From contig JAHEZM010000013.1 of the NCBI GenBank assembly GCA_023251075.1, forward strand, positions 38,035 to 102,034: 64,000 nt of DNA, written 5' to 3'. The translations under genes were made by a program, and so were the position numbers. The notes below the pieces were generated by a model. The model was not told the DNA's origin, did not search any database, and worked only from the letters and a program-made list of their open reading frames with translations. This DNA comes from Flavobacteriales bacterium (GTDB taxonomy: Bacteria; Bacteroidota; Bacteroidia; Flavobacteriales_C; GCA-002722245). Shown here in pieces: positions 38,166 through 47,776 of the stretch. The first letter of the stretch is position 1. Each line of letters opens with the position of its first letter.

Positions 38166-40300
38166 ATTTGAATTCCAATAGCACAAATGTTTTCTGTTTG
38201 TTGGGTGTATAAATAGCTGGAAAGAGTATCTTTTACTGTTAAAATGGAGCTTTTGGATTGGTGCGCCGTTTCTACAATTTGCAATAGATTTTTTTCACTT
38301 ATTCCGTTGCTATTTAATTGTTTCAAACTGTCGGGAGAAAACATCAATACCATGTCGCTGCTTTGTAAATTACTTTTTTCAGTATTTAAGAGTAAAGTAG
38401 ATTCGCTGAATGAATTATTACTTCCTCGAAAAACTTTAGCGACATTCGCTTGTTGTATAATTAAATTGACGTTACATCCAATAAAACTCAATTCATAATC
38501 GCTATCTAAACAATAAATTCCTATGTTAATAGCGTTGTTTTCACTTTGTTTATCCTGTAATATATTTTTCTTTAAATATTCATGAAGTTTTGCCAAAACC
38601 AGGGTAAGATTCCCGTTAAATTCTTCTCGAATTAAATTGTTCAGTTGATTGTAAATCATGATACTGCTTAAGGCTCCCGGTACTCCTTGTTCATTACTGT
38701 TAATTAAAGCAATTATTTTGTATTTCCCTTTGTTTACAAAGCAATAAAAATCACTGCTGATAATATTTTTAGGTTTAAATAAAACAAAAGAATGATCTTG
38801 AAAACTTCCTAAAAAATGTCGGGAAGGCAAAAAATTATTTTGAATTCTTTCAGCATAACGCAAGCTATTTTCTATCGCCCGATTTTGTTCTTCCAGTAAA
38901 TCTTTTTGTGTATTGGCTATTAATAATTGCTGTTCGGTTTTGGCCCTTTGTGCTTTAATAATTCTGTTTTGTTTATGAATTTTTATATAGCTGCGAATAC
39001 CATAACTAATAATGAGAATTAATAAAGTAAAGCTGATAAATAAAGTTGTTTTTTCATTTTCATTTTTTTCATTAATCGATTTAAGTTTGGCCAGATTCAA
39101 TTGATCTATCTTACTTTTTTGAAGATGCTGAAGTGAATCACTGATCATTTTTTTCTTATGGTCAAAAAGCAAATCATATCTCAAAATCTGACTTCTTTGT
39201 TTGTTGCTTCCCAATTCTTCCAGTAAACTTAAATGAAGTTGAAGTTGTTGTATGGCCTCTTTGTTTAATCCTTTTTGATGTAGGATATTACTCATTCCTA
39301 AATAAGCTTCGGATAGAGAGCGATTATTTTGTACAGCAATACTTTGGTCAATAGCCATTCTGTAAAAGTGCTTTGAACTATCAAGATCATTCTTTTTTTC
39401 GTAGGCTTCCGCCAAGTATAAATAACTCTCAGGCCAAATAATATTATTGTATTTATTGAATAAGAAAATGGATTGGTGTAAGGCTGCCATAGCTTTTTCA
39501 ATTTCATTAATATCTAAGTAAGCCCGGCCCAAATAGATTCTTAAACTGGCAGTGTAAAATTCAAGATTTAGTGATTGATAATTTTTTAAAGTTTTAGTGA
39601 GGTAAAAAATAGCGCTATCGGGTTGGTTCAATGCAATGAATGATCTGCCGATAGAAATGTAAGTAAGTACTGAAAAATCTACATCTACCTCTTTCAAATA
39701 TTTTGCATTTAGTTTGAAATAGTGCAATGATTTTTTGTACTCTCCAATGTTCTGATAAAAATAGGCCAGGCCTGATTGGGTTCGTATGATGAGTTTAGGA
39801 TCATTGGCTTTAGTAGCTGCTTCATTGGCTAGAGAGATGCATTTCTGCCCCAACATACTTTGTTTTCCTTCTACCAAAAGTTCAATTCCTAAATTCGTTC
39901 CGGCTTTAGCAATGAATTTAAGATCATTTGCTTTTTGAGCAGCCACAAAACAAGGAAAATATAGTGCAAACATTTCTTTTTTGATGCGTCGCACACCATA
40001 ATAACAAGCTGCAAAGAATTGGGCTTTGTAGTATATGCTTTTCCATTGGGAAGTAGTGTCGTTATTCACTACAGATTGATCAGCAATGGCAAAGGCTGCC
40101 TTGGCGTGAAAAAAACAACTATCCGAACTAAAGTTTTCGTATTCTTCCGCTATTTCACAATGTTTTAGCGCTTTTGTGTAATTGGATTTAGATAAGGAGA
40201 GCTGCTTGCGTAGTTCCTTTATTTTCAAAGAATCTTGAGCCATGAGTAAATGGCTAGATAGAACGAATATCGATATGGTTATTGTTTTGAAAAATGTCAC
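38162..40300 (-). CDS. TPR sensor with degenerate PP2C domain (pseudophosphatase)
   Basis: 712 residues: a signal peptide ending LLMAQ, about eight TPR units (residues 40-360), a transmembrane helix at ~419-440, a coiled coil (~442-485, ending SLRYAERIQNNFLPS as in its neighbour) and a PP2C-like domain from ~500 to the end. Only Asp517 (IISSDFYCF) survives. DSTGHGVPG has become NSNEQGVPG (534-542), DGMD is ENNAIN, SDGF is SPDS (655-658) and TDDV is TENI (702-705). The fold is retained but catalysis is not expected. The stop overlaps the next gene's start (ATGA), so the inactive and active proteins are translationally coupled. Confidence 0.82.
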   Translation of the reverse strand: MTFFKTITISIFVLSSHLLMAQDSLKIKELRKQLSLSKSNYTKALKHCEIAEEYENFSSDSCFFHAKAAFAIADQSVVNNDTTSQWKSIYYKAQFFAACYYGVRRIKKEMFALYFPCFVAAQKANDLKFIAKAGTNLGIELLVEGKQSMLGQKCISLANEAATKANDPKLIIRTQSGLAYFYQNIGEYKKSLHYFKLNAKYLKEVDVDFSVLTYISIGRSFIALNQPDSAIFYLTKTLKNYQSLNLEFYTASLRIYLGRAYLDINEIEKAMAALHQSIFLFNKYNNIIWPESYLYLAEAYEKKNDLDSSKHFYRMAIDQSIAVQNNRSLSEAYLGMSNILHQKGLNKEAIQQLQLHLSLLEELGSNKQRSQILRYDLLFDHKKKMISDSLQHLQKSKIDQLNLAKLKSINEKNENEKTTLFISFTLLILIISYGIRSYIKIHKQNRIIKAQRAKTEQQLLIANTQKDLLEEQNRAIENSLRYAERIQNNFLPSRHFLGSFQDHSFVLFKPKNIISSDFYCFVNKGKYKIIALINSNEQGVPGALSSIMIYNQLNNLIREEFNGNLTLVLAKLHEYLKKNILQDKQSENNAINIGIYCLDSDYELSFIGCNVNLIIQQANVAKVFRGSNNSFSESTLLLNTEKSNLQSSDMVLMFSPDSLKQLNSNGISEKNLLQIVETAHQSKSSILTVKDTLSSYLYTQQTENICAIGIQI

Positions 40301-40349
40301 TTTGCATTGTACTGAAAAATGGGGGAGAAGGTTAGGGGGTATTGATTCA

Positions 40350-40497
40350 CGCTCCGCTTAGGCTGCATTTTCTTTTGCCTAAGTGGTCTTAGTAGTTTAG
40401 AAGTTTATCTCGTGTTTTTAATTTAATAAAGAAAGCCGAAGGCTTAGGGAGTGGAAGGAATCGCTTAGGCAAAAGAAAATGCAGCCTAAGCGAGGCG
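40350..40497. repeat. Long inverted repeat (29-bp perfect arms), possible MITE-like element
   Basis: Arms 40355-40383 and 40464-40492 are perfect 29-bp reverse complements, and pairing resumes beyond one mismatch out to 40350/40497. The 80-nt interior has no ORF and contains further GGCTTAGG-like copies. The element lies between the pseudophosphatase gene and the sucB terminator in the only sizeable non-coding gap of the region. I see no second copy in this window and no clear target-site duplication. Confidence 0.75.
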
Positions 40498-40502
40498 AAA
40501 GA

Positions 40503-40532
40503 AAGGGCGTTAATCAATCGATCAACGCCCTT
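40503..40532 (-). terminator. Intrinsic terminator after sucB
   Basis: A 9-bp stem AAGGGCGTT/AACGCCCTT (40503-40511, 40524-40532) followed on the minus strand by TTCTTTCG. It lies 24 nt downstream of the sucB stop. Confidence 0.75.
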
Positions 40533-40555
40533 CATTTTGTATTCTATATTTTAAA

Positions 40556-41806
40556 TTAAAGTCCCAACAAAATCTCTTCAGGGCTTTTCGCACCCAACAA
40601 CATTTTACCTGGATTCTCTAACATCTCTTTAACTTTCACCAAGAAACCTACCGATTCTTTACCATCGATGATTCTGTGGTCGTAGCTTAAGGCAACGTAC
40701 ATAATCGGACGAACCACTATTTGTCCGTCAACCACTACTGCGCGCTCAACAATATTGTGCATACCTAGAATTGCAGATTGCGGAGGGTTGATGATAGGAG
40801 TACTCAACATTGAACCAAATACACCACCGTTAGTGATAGTGAATGTTCCACCTGTCATATCTTCAATAGATAATTTTCCATCACGTGCTTTCAAAGCCAA
40901 ACGTTTAATTTCCGCTTCAATTTGAGCCAAGCTCATTTGCTCTGCATTCCTCAATACAGGCACCATCAATCCTTTTGGAGAACTAACAGCGATTGCAACG
41001 TCGGCATAGTTGAACGATACGATATCTGTTCCATCGATCATTGAATTTACACCAGGGTACAATTTCAAAGCTTCGGTAACTGCTTTAGTGAAGAAGCTCA
41101 TGAAACCTAAGTTTACATCGTGTTTCTTCGCGAAAGCATCTTTGTATTTTTTACGAAGATCCATGATGGGTTTCATGTCTACTTCGTTGAAAGTCGTTAA
41201 CATCGCTGTTTCTTGCTTAACGCTTACCAAACGCTCAGATAATTTTTTGCGTAAAGCTGTCATTTTGTTGCGTTCGTTATCACGTGTTCCGCCCCAGCCT
41301 TGACCAACCTGACTAGCATCAACACCTGAAGTGATGTAGTTTACCACATCAGATTTTGTTACTCTTCCACCTTTTCCACTTCCGTTTACTTTACTTGCAC
41401 CAACTCCGTTTTCATCCATTAATTTCTTTGCAGAAACAGAAGGGTGTCCGGCAGCATAAGAAGCTTCAGCTTTCGCCTCTGCTTTTGGAGCAGCTTCTTC
41501 TTTTTTAGCAGCAGGAGCAGCAGCAACTGCTTCCTTTTTAGGAGCAGGAGCACCTGCAGGTTTTGCAGCAGCAGTGTCGATCTGACAAACCACAGCACCT
41601 ACTTTCACAGTAGTGCCTGCTTCTACCAATATTTTAACAGCACCCGCTTCTTCAGCAACCAACTCAAGTGTTGCTTTATCAGAATCGATTTCGCCAATTA
41701 CATCATCTTTCTCCACCCAGTCACCATTTTGTTTTACCCAGTTACTAATTTCTACTTCAGTGATTGATTCACCAGGAGAAGGAACTTTTACGTCTTTAAT
41801 TGCCAT
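40556..41806 (-). CDS. sucB: 2-oxoglutarate dehydrogenase E2, dihydrolipoyl succinyltransferase
   Basis: 416 residues. The N-terminal lipoyl domain carries the lipoylated Lys44 in [12 protein letters not shown]. An Ala/Lys-rich flexible linker (~80-115) follows, then a peripheral-subunit-binding domain ([25 protein letters not shown]) and the catalytic chloramphenicol-acetyltransferase-like domain with His377 and Asp381 in [10 protein letters not shown]. It transfers succinyl from lipoate to CoA. It lies 36 nt after sucA on the same strand, forming the sucAB pair. E3 (lpd) is not in the window. Confidence 0.95.
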   Translation of the reverse strand: MAIKDVKVPSPGESITEVEISNWVKQNGDWVEKDDVIGEIDSDKATLELVAEEAGAVKILVEAGTTVKVGAVVCQIDTAAAKPAGAPAPKKEAVAAAPAAKKEEAAPKAEAKAEASYAAGHPSVSAKKLMDENGVGASKVNGSGKGGRVTKSDVVNYITSGVDASQVGQGWGGTRDNERNKMTALRKKLSERLVSVKQETAMLTTFNEVDMKPIMDLRKKYKDAFAKKHDVNLGFMSFFTKAVTEALKLYPGVNSMIDGTDIVSFNYADVAIAVSSPKGLMVPVLRNAEQMSLAQIEAEIKRLALKARDGKLSIEDMTGGTFTITNGGVFGSMLSTPIINPPQSAILGMHNIVERAVVVDGQIVVRPIMYVALSYDHRIIDGKESVGFLVKVKEMLENPGKMLLGAKSPEEILLGL

Positions 41807-41842
41807 GACTTTTAATTATAAATTCTTAATTCGTTTTTAATT

Positions 41843-44590
41843 TTATTTCGTTGCAGCAGGAGTTTTCGCATAAGAAAAAATCTTATCGAACATTGTTTTT
41901 ACACGTTTTTCATGACGTTTTGATGATCCCGTTGCAGGTGCAGCCGATTCAGGAATTGAAATCAAATCTAATTTCACTCCTTTAAATTTACGCACCATAA
42001 ACGACCACGCACCCATATTTTCTGGTTCTTCCTGAATCCAAATATGCCTTTCTGCTTTTTTGTATTTCGCAACAATTTTATCTACTTGCTCTTGTGGGAA
42101 TGGATACATTTGCTCGATACGTACTATGGCCATGTTTGAAGTGTCGCCATAAGCCGCCTTTTTGTCCATGTAATCGTAGTATACTTTACCAGAGCAGAAC
42201 AACACTGTATCGATACTAGCCGCTTTTGCAGATGCATCATCTATCACTTCCTGGAATCTTCCTGAGGTTAAATCTTCAACAGGAGAAACACAAGCAGGGA
42301 ATCTTAATAATTTTTTAGGAGTGAACACCATCAATGGTTTGCGGAACTCGCGTTTCAACTGGCGACGCAATACGTGGAAGAAGTTCGCCGGAGTGGAAGC
42401 ATTTACAATTTGCATATTGTTACGCGCTGCCAATTGTAAGAATCTTTCTAATCGTGCTGAAGAGTGTTCTGCACCCTGACCTTCATAACCGTGAGGCATT
42501 AGCATTACCAATCCGTTCTGACATTTCCATTTGTCTTCTGTTGCAGAAATAAACTGGTCGATAATGATTTGTGCACCATTGTTAAAGTCACCAAACTGTG
42601 CCTCCCAAATGGTTAAGGTATTTGGTGTCGATAAAGCATAACCGTATTCGAAACCTAAAACACCATACTCAGAAAGTAAAGAGTTGTAGATATTTAATTT
42701 AGCAGGTTGAGCTGCATCAATGTTATTTAAGTTGCAATATTCCTGTTCTGATTCTTCTACTTTTAATACTGCGTGACGGTGAGAGAAAGTACCACGTTCA
42801 ACATCTTGCCCCGTAAATCTTACGGGATGCCCTTCCATAATTAAAGTACCGTAAGCCAACAATTCACATAAGCCCCAATCCAATTGATTGTTCTCTGTGA
42901 TCATTGCTTTTCTCTTCTCTAATTCTTTATCGATCTTTTTAATGAATTTCAATTCAGAAGGAGTAGTATATAAGGCTTTGGCAACTTGAAGAAGCATTTT
43001 TTTATCGGCACCGGTTTCAGGAGATTGCAAGAAATCTTCATCATTAGATTTGCGGAAACCTTCCCAATAATCTTGTAAGAAAGAAGTGATTTTTGATTTC
43101 TCAATTTCTTTGGCCTCAGCTAATCTATCGTTCAGTTCATCCTGGAATTTTTTCTCCATATCCTTCGCCATTTCAGCTTCCAAAACACCTTCGGAAAGAA
43201 GTTTTTGAACATAGATAGCACGTGGATCGGGATGATTTGCGATTAATTTATACAATAACGGTTGGGTATATCTTGGTTCATCACCTTCGTTGTGTCCGTG
43301 TTTACGGTAACACAACATATCAATGAAAACATCTCTTTTGTATTTCTGACGGTATTCCATCGCTAAGTTGATGGTGTGTGTCATTGCTTCTGCGTCGTCA
43401 CCGTTAACGTGGAAAACCGGACACAAAGTAACTTTCGCGATATCGGTACAATAAGTCGATGAACGGGCATCGAGGTAGTTGGTGGTAAAACCAACCTGGT
43501 TATTGATCACGATATGAATAGTTCCACCTGTTTTGTAAGCTTTCAACTGTGCCATTTGAACTACTTCATAAACGATACCTTGTCCGGCAACAGCTGCGTC
43601 ACCATGAATCAAGATCGGACAAACTTTATTCAAATCGCCTTTTAGCTTATTATCTAATTTCGCTTTTGCAATACCTTCCACTACAGGGTCAACTGCCTCT
43701 AGGTGAGAAGGGTTGGGAGATAAAGTCAAACGAACATTTTTACCTATATCAGTTTTGATGTCGCAGGTATAGCCCATATGGTATTTCACATCACCATCAA
43801 AAAGATTGTCGTCTTCGTAATCTTTAGAGTCGAATTCAGAGAAAATTTCTTTGTAAGTTTTGTAGAATATGTTTGCTAAAACGTTTAACCTACCACGGTG
43901 AGCCATACCAAATACAAACTCATCTATACCTAGTTCGGCACCTTTTTCTACTACTGAATCTAAAGCAGGAATCAACACTTCTGCCCCTTGAAGAGAGAAG
44001 CGTTTTTGTCCCACATATTTTTTATCTAAGAATGATTCAAAAACAACGGCTTGATTCAATTTTTTAAGAATCTGACGTTTTTGATCAACGGTAAATTTTG
44101 TTTTGTTTTTAGTGCCTTCAATTTTTTCTTTCAACCAGTTGAAAGTCTCTGGGTGACGTATATAAGCGAATTCAACACCAATAGATTCGCAATAAGTTTC
44201 TTCTAAGTGAGCAACAATATTCTTCAATTTCGCGGCACCTAAACCTATACTTTTGCCAGCCTGAAAAACTGTTTCTAAATCTTTTTCTGTGAAGCCGAAA
44301 TTGGTAATAGAGAGATCGGGTTGATATTGGCGACGTGCACGCACGGGGTTGGTTTTGGTGAAAAGGTGTCCGCTCTTGCGATAAGCCTCAATCAATTCAA
44401 CCACTTTAAATTCTTTGGCTACATTTTCTGGCACCGCACCATCGGCATTGAAATTGGCTTTAAAGAAATCGAATCCTGCAAAGAACTGCCTCCAGCTGGC
44501 ATCTACAGAATCAGGATTTTGAAGAAATTGTTGGTATAAATTCTCTACCGCGTTTACATCCGCGTTTCCTACGTATGAAAAATCACTCAT
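41843..44590 (-). CDS. sucA: 2-oxoglutarate dehydrogenase E1
   Basis: 915 residues of thiamine-diphosphate-dependent E1o. The N-terminal NAVENLYQQFLQNPDSVDASW is the E1-specific head. Thereafter come FGMAHRGRLNVLANI, HGDAAVAGQGIVYE, VVINNQVGFTT (ThDP/Mg site), RKHGHNEGDEPRYTQP, HRHAVLKVEE and HGYEGQGAEHSSARLER. It decarboxylates 2-oxoglutarate and succinylates the lipoyl arm of SucB. It is the first gene of the sucAB operon, with a -7 box at 44614-44621. Confidence 0.96.
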   Translation of the reverse strand: MSDFSYVGNADVNAVENLYQQFLQNPDSVDASWRQFFAGFDFFKANFNADGAVPENVAKEFKVVELIEAYRKSGHLFTKTNPVRARRQYQPDLSITNFGFTEKDLETVFQAGKSIGLGAAKLKNIVAHLEETYCESIGVEFAYIRHPETFNWLKEKIEGTKNKTKFTVDQKRQILKKLNQAVVFESFLDKKYVGQKRFSLQGAEVLIPALDSVVEKGAELGIDEFVFGMAHRGRLNVLANIFYKTYKEIFSEFDSKDYEDDNLFDGDVKYHMGYTCDIKTDIGKNVRLTLSPNPSHLEAVDPVVEGIAKAKLDNKLKGDLNKVCPILIHGDAAVAGQGIVYEVVQMAQLKAYKTGGTIHIVINNQVGFTTNYLDARSSTYCTDIAKVTLCPVFHVNGDDAEAMTHTINLAMEYRQKYKRDVFIDMLCYRKHGHNEGDEPRYTQPLLYKLIANHPDPRAIYVQKLLSEGVLEAEMAKDMEKKFQDELNDRLAEAKEIEKSKITSFLQDYWEGFRKSNDEDFLQSPETGADKKMLLQVAKALYTTPSELKFIKKIDKELEKRKAMITENNQLDWGLCELLAYGTLIMEGHPVRFTGQDVERGTFSHRHAVLKVEESEQEYCNLNNIDAAQPAKLNIYNSLLSEYGVLGFEYGYALSTPNTLTIWEAQFGDFNNGAQIIIDQFISATEDKWKCQNGLVMLMPHGYEGQGAEHSSARLERFLQLAARNNMQIVNASTPANFFHVLRRQLKREFRKPLMVFTPKKLLRFPACVSPVEDLTSGRFQEVIDDASAKAASIDTVLFCSGKVYYDYMDKKAAYGDTSNMAIVRIEQMYPFPQEQVDKIVAKYKKAERHIWIQEEPENMGAWSFMVRKFKGVKLDLISIPESAAPATGSSKRHEKRVKTMFDKIFSYAKTPAATK

Positions 44591-44592
44591 AA

Positions 44593-44621
44593 TTGTTAGT
44601 TCTGATTAACAACCAAATGTA
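44593..44621 (-). promoter_or_regulatory. sucA promoter and overlapping inverted repeat
   Basis: The minus strand has TACATTTG (44621-44614), a TAnnTTTG box 23 nt before the ATG. Between box and gene lies TTGTTA-N8-TAACAA (44593-44598, 44607-44612), positioned over the expected transcript start like an operator or 5' hairpin. No TTTG is seen at -33. Confidence 0.4.
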
Positions 44622-44626
44622 ATGTT

Positions 44627-44983
44627 TTATTTAGAAAAATACTCTCTGATAACAACCTTTTTAAGCTCCCTCATTAAAATCATATCTGTGAGAGTAGCAA
44701 TGGGTTGTTCTTCGTGGTGCAGGGTCTTTAACACCTTGTTTTCATCTAAGTCAATCTGGTAAAGGATGTTCCAAAGAGTTTGTTGCTCCTTTTCCCATAA
44801 ATAGGAGATATGGGCATACACTTGTTTATAGAGTTCTTCGTAAGCATTATCAGTATTTCCTGAAAAGGTAACTTCCTGACTAAAAAAGCCAAAATCTTTT
44901 TGAATTTGAGCAGCTGTTTTTTGAATAATATCTATTCTTTTCTGGTAAGGCGAGAGGTCTTTAAGATTGAGGGATTCCATCAT
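44627..44983 (-). CDS. Small hypothetical protein, last gene of the MMPL-rfbA operon
   Basis: 118 residues, soluble and mostly helical, acidic and aromatic (YQKRIDIIQKTAAQIQKDFG, YKQVYAHISYLWEKEQQTLW, MILMRELKKVVIREYF). I do not recognise a family. The start ATG at 44983 forms an ATGA overlap with the polyprenyl synthase stop, so it is translated with that gene; the next codon is also ATG. Its position after five tightly packed genes suggests an accessory role to prenyl or envelope metabolism. Confidence 0.68.
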   Translation of the reverse strand: MMESLNLKDLSPYQKRIDIIQKTAAQIQKDFGFFSQEVTFSGNTDNAYEELYKQVYAHISYLWEKEQQTLWNILYQIDLDENKVLKTLHHEEQPIATLTDMILMRELKKVVIREYFSK

Positions 44984-45957
44984 TTGGCTCTTTTAGAAAC
45001 CATATCAGCAAAAGCTCTTAATTGTAATTTTTTGTGTTCGGGCACATCAATACTATCAAGGTTTTTGTATGCCTTGTCGTAATATTCCTGCATTTTATCA
45101 AGTGCTAATTGATCAACTCCACATCGATTGTATATTTCAGTAATGGCTTTTACTTTTTCAGTGTTACCGGCATCTGTTATGGCTAACCATTTGTTCAATT
45201 GAATCTGATCTTCTCCTTTTGTCATTTGAAGGGCGTTAAGCAATAAAAAGGTTTTTTTATTGCTTAAAATATCACCCCCAATTTGTTTTCCAAATTTACT
45301 TGGATCTCCATATACATCGAGGTAATCATCCATTAATTGGAATCCCATTCCAAGATTTTCTCCAAAGGTGTAAATGGTATTCCCATCTTTTTCTGATGCA
45401 TCGCCGATAATAGCACCAATTTTTAAACTTCCTCCTAAAAGAACTGCTGTTTTTAGTCGGATCATTTCCAAATAATGGTTTACAGAAACATTCGATTCTG
45501 TTTCATAATTCATATCGAATTGCTGTCCCTCACATACTTCAATAGCAGTAGTATTAAAGACATCATAAATTTCCCGTATTCTTGCCGATTTTATTTTATT
45601 GATTTGAGCGAAAGCAATTACCAGCATAGCATCACCCGACAAAATTCCAGTATTAGTATTCCATTTTTCATGAACAGTTTGCTTACCTCTTCTCAGGGGA
45701 GCATTGTCCATGATATCATCGTGAATTAAAGTGAAATTATGAAATAACTCAACCGCCAAAGCAGCATTGGCGCAATCTTCAATGTTTTCTTCAAATAAAG
45801 AATTTGCTATAAAAATCAGTTGTGGTCGAAGCCTTTTACCTCCTAAATTTAAAATGTAACGAATAGGCTCGTATAATTCAATAGGGGCTTTATTAAACGA
45901 CAGTTCAGCTAGTTTTTGTTCTATAATAGTTTCGTAGTTCAGACTAGATGTTTGCAT
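44980..45957 (-). CDS. Polyprenyl (trans-isoprenyl) diphosphate synthase
   Basis: 325 residues with both aspartate-rich motifs: LIHDDIMDNAPLRRGK (DDxxD, about residue 84) and QLMDDYLDVYGDPSKFGKQ (second DDxxD), plus GGKRLRPQL for IPP binding. It condenses IPP units onto an allylic diphosphate. The residues before the first motif (HNFTLIHDD) are those that set chain length; medium/long-chain (quinone-type) versus geranylgeranyl products cannot be decided by eye. It starts 2 nt after the SDR gene ends. Confidence 0.9.
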   Translation of the reverse strand: MQTSSLNYETIIEQKLAELSFNKAPIELYEPIRYILNLGGKRLRPQLIFIANSLFEENIEDCANAALAVELFHNFTLIHDDIMDNAPLRRGKQTVHEKWNTNTGILSGDAMLVIAFAQINKIKSARIREIYDVFNTTAIEVCEGQQFDMNYETESNVSVNHYLEMIRLKTAVLLGGSLKIGAIIGDASEKDGNTIYTFGENLGMGFQLMDDYLDVYGDPSKFGKQIGGDILSNKKTFLLLNALQMTKGEDQIQLNKWLAITDAGNTEKVKAITEIYNRCGVDQLALDKMQEYYDKAYKNLDSIDVPEHKKLQLRAFADMVSKRAK

Positions 45958-45959
45958 TG

Positions 45960-46904
45960 TTAAACAGCCGTAACAAATTGTTTGCTTTCCAATAATTTAG
46001 CTATTCCTTCTTTCATCGGAAGCATTTCTCTACCTAATAAATCCTTCATTTTAGAGTTGTCAGGACATCTTCTGGTCATATCTCCCTCTTTTAATTTAGG
46101 TAAGTGAATAATTTTAGAAGAAGAATCGGTGATTTCAATGATCATTTTAGCTAATTCTAGCATTGTGATTTCGCTATCTCCACCAATGTTGATCACATCG
46201 TTTATTACTTTATTTTCATAAAATGCTTTTACACATGCGCCTACGTTATCATCTACAAAACAGAAAGTACGTGTTTGACTTCCATCACCGTAGATTGTGA
46301 TATCTTTGTTGTGTAGTGCAGCATACATGAATTTCGACATCACAAAATCCTTGCTTTGTCTTGGTCCGTAGGTATTGAAAAATCTGAAAATAGTGTACTC
46401 CAAACCAAATTCCTGCTGGTAAGATCTAAGAAAAGCTTCACCCACATTTTTAACTACTGCATAAGGTACTCTTGAGTTCAATGGAGTGGTTAATTCATGT
46501 TGAGGTAATTCAACTGGTTCACCATATACTTCAGAAGAAGATGAGAAATAAACTCTTTTAACTCCTGTGCTTTTGGAAAGATTAAGAATATGTTTGATTC
46601 CTTCAATGTCTTTTAAAACTTTTACTGGATTGGCCTGAGTTCTAAGAACTCCAACCAATGCAGCGTAGTGAAAAACATAGTCGAATCTATGCCCCAGCAT
46701 AATTTCTGAAATCTCTCGATATTCATTAACATCTGCTTTGATGAAAAGGAAGTTTTCTTTTGTCTTTTTGGGAAGGTTTTCTTTTTTCCCTGTAGATAAA
46801 TTATCTACAATTACCACAAAGTTGTCTTTGTCTTCAATTAGTTTATCAGCCAAATGACTAGCAACAAAACCGGCACCACCTGTAATTAGAATTTTTCTCT
46901 TCAT
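45960..46904 (-). CDS. NAD-dependent sugar-nucleotide epimerase/decarboxylase (extended SDR)
   Basis: 314 residues, beginning with the NAD motif ITGGAGFVASHLA. The catalytic segment is FSSSSEVYGE with downstream YAVVKN (the YxxxK pair), followed by RFFNTYGPRQSKD and IYGDGSQTRTFCFVDD, a combination typical of UDP-glucuronate decarboxylases and UDP-GlcNAc/glucose 4-epimerases. It would interconvert a sugar nucleotide for a surface glycan. It sits 8 nt downstream of rfbA, which makes dTDP-glucose. Confidence 0.85.
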   Translation of the reverse strand: MKRKILITGGAGFVASHLADKLIEDKDNFVVIVDNLSTGKKENLPKKTKENFLFIKADVNEYREISEIMLGHRFDYVFHYAALVGVLRTQANPVKVLKDIEGIKHILNLSKSTGVKRVYFSSSSEVYGEPVELPQHELTTPLNSRVPYAVVKNVGEAFLRSYQQEFGLEYTIFRFFNTYGPRQSKDFVMSKFMYAALHNKDITIYGDGSQTRTFCFVDDNVGACVKAFYENKVINDVINIGGDSEITMLELAKMIIEITDSSSKIIHLPKLKEGDMTRRCPDNSKMKDLLGREMLPMKEGIAKLLESKQFVTAV

Positions 46905-46912
46905 AATATTTA

Positions 46913-47776
46913 TTATTCAGTCAAAAGATTTTTTAAATAAATTCCGTAGCCACTTTTCAATAGAGGAGTTGCAATTTCAAGTAATTGAGCGCTATTGATA
47001 AACCCTTGATCATATGCCACCTCTTCAATACAACCTATTTTTAGTCCCTGACGTTCTTCGATTACCTGAACGTACTGAGATGCCTGCATTAACGATGTGA
47101 ATGTACCGGTATCTAACCACGCTGTTCCTCTGTCTAAAATTTCTACTTTAAGTTTTCTACGTTCTAAATAGATTTTGTTTACATCTGTTATTTCATATTC
47201 TCCTCTTGCACTAGGGGTGAGGTTCTCAGCGATTTTAACTACGGAATTATCATAGAAGTATAACCCTGGTACAGCAAAATTCGATTTTGGATTTTTAGGT
47301 TTTTCTTCGATTGACAGAGCGTATTTGCTTTTATCGAATTCAACTACACCATATCTTTCGGGATCTGAAACGTGGTAGGCGAATATTACTCCTCCATCAG
47401 GATTGATGCCTTTTTGTAGCATTTTATCCATTTCTGATCCATAGAAAATATTATCACCTAAAATTAAGGCAACACTGTCGTCTTTGATAAAGTCTTTTCC
47501 TAACACAAAGGCTTGAGCTAAACCATTAGGAACTTCTTGTACTACATAGGAGAAAGAACAGCCAATGCGTGATCCATCACCCAACAACTTTTTGAAAGAA
47601 ATAGAATCTTCAGGAGTAGTAATGATTAGTATTTCTTTAATTCCTGCTTTTAATAAAATAGACAAGGGGTAATAAATCATTGGCTTATCGTAGATCGGCA
47701 TCAGTTGCTTGCTTACGCCTAAAGTAATAGGGTATAAGCGAGTTCCTGATCCACCTGCGAGTATTATTCCTTTCAT
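46913..47776 (-). CDS. rfbA: Glucose-1-phosphate thymidylyltransferase
   Basis: 287 residues. The N-terminal signature [20 protein letters not shown] binds the nucleotide; further motifs are [11 protein letters not shown] (metal Asp), [34 protein letters not shown] and [14 protein letters not shown]. It makes dTDP-glucose from dTTP and glucose-1-phosphate. No rfbB, rfbC or rfbD lies next to it, so the usual dTDP-rhamnose set is elsewhere or absent. The start overlaps the MMPL gene's stop by 4 nt. Confidence 0.94.
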   Translation of the reverse strand: MKGIILAGGSGTRLYPITLGVSKQLMPIYDKPMIYYPLSILLKAGIKEILIITTPEDSISFKKLLGDGSRIGCSFSYVVQEVPNGLAQAFVLGKDFIKDDSVALILGDNIFYGSEMDKMLQKGINPDGGVIFAYHVSDPERYGVVEFDKSKYALSIEEKPKNPKSNFAVPGLYFYDNSVVKIAENLTPSARGEYEITDVNKIYLERRKLKVEILDRGTAWLDTGTFTSLMQASQYVQVIEERQGLKIGCIEEVAYDQGFINSAQLLEIATPLLKSGYGIYLKNLLTE

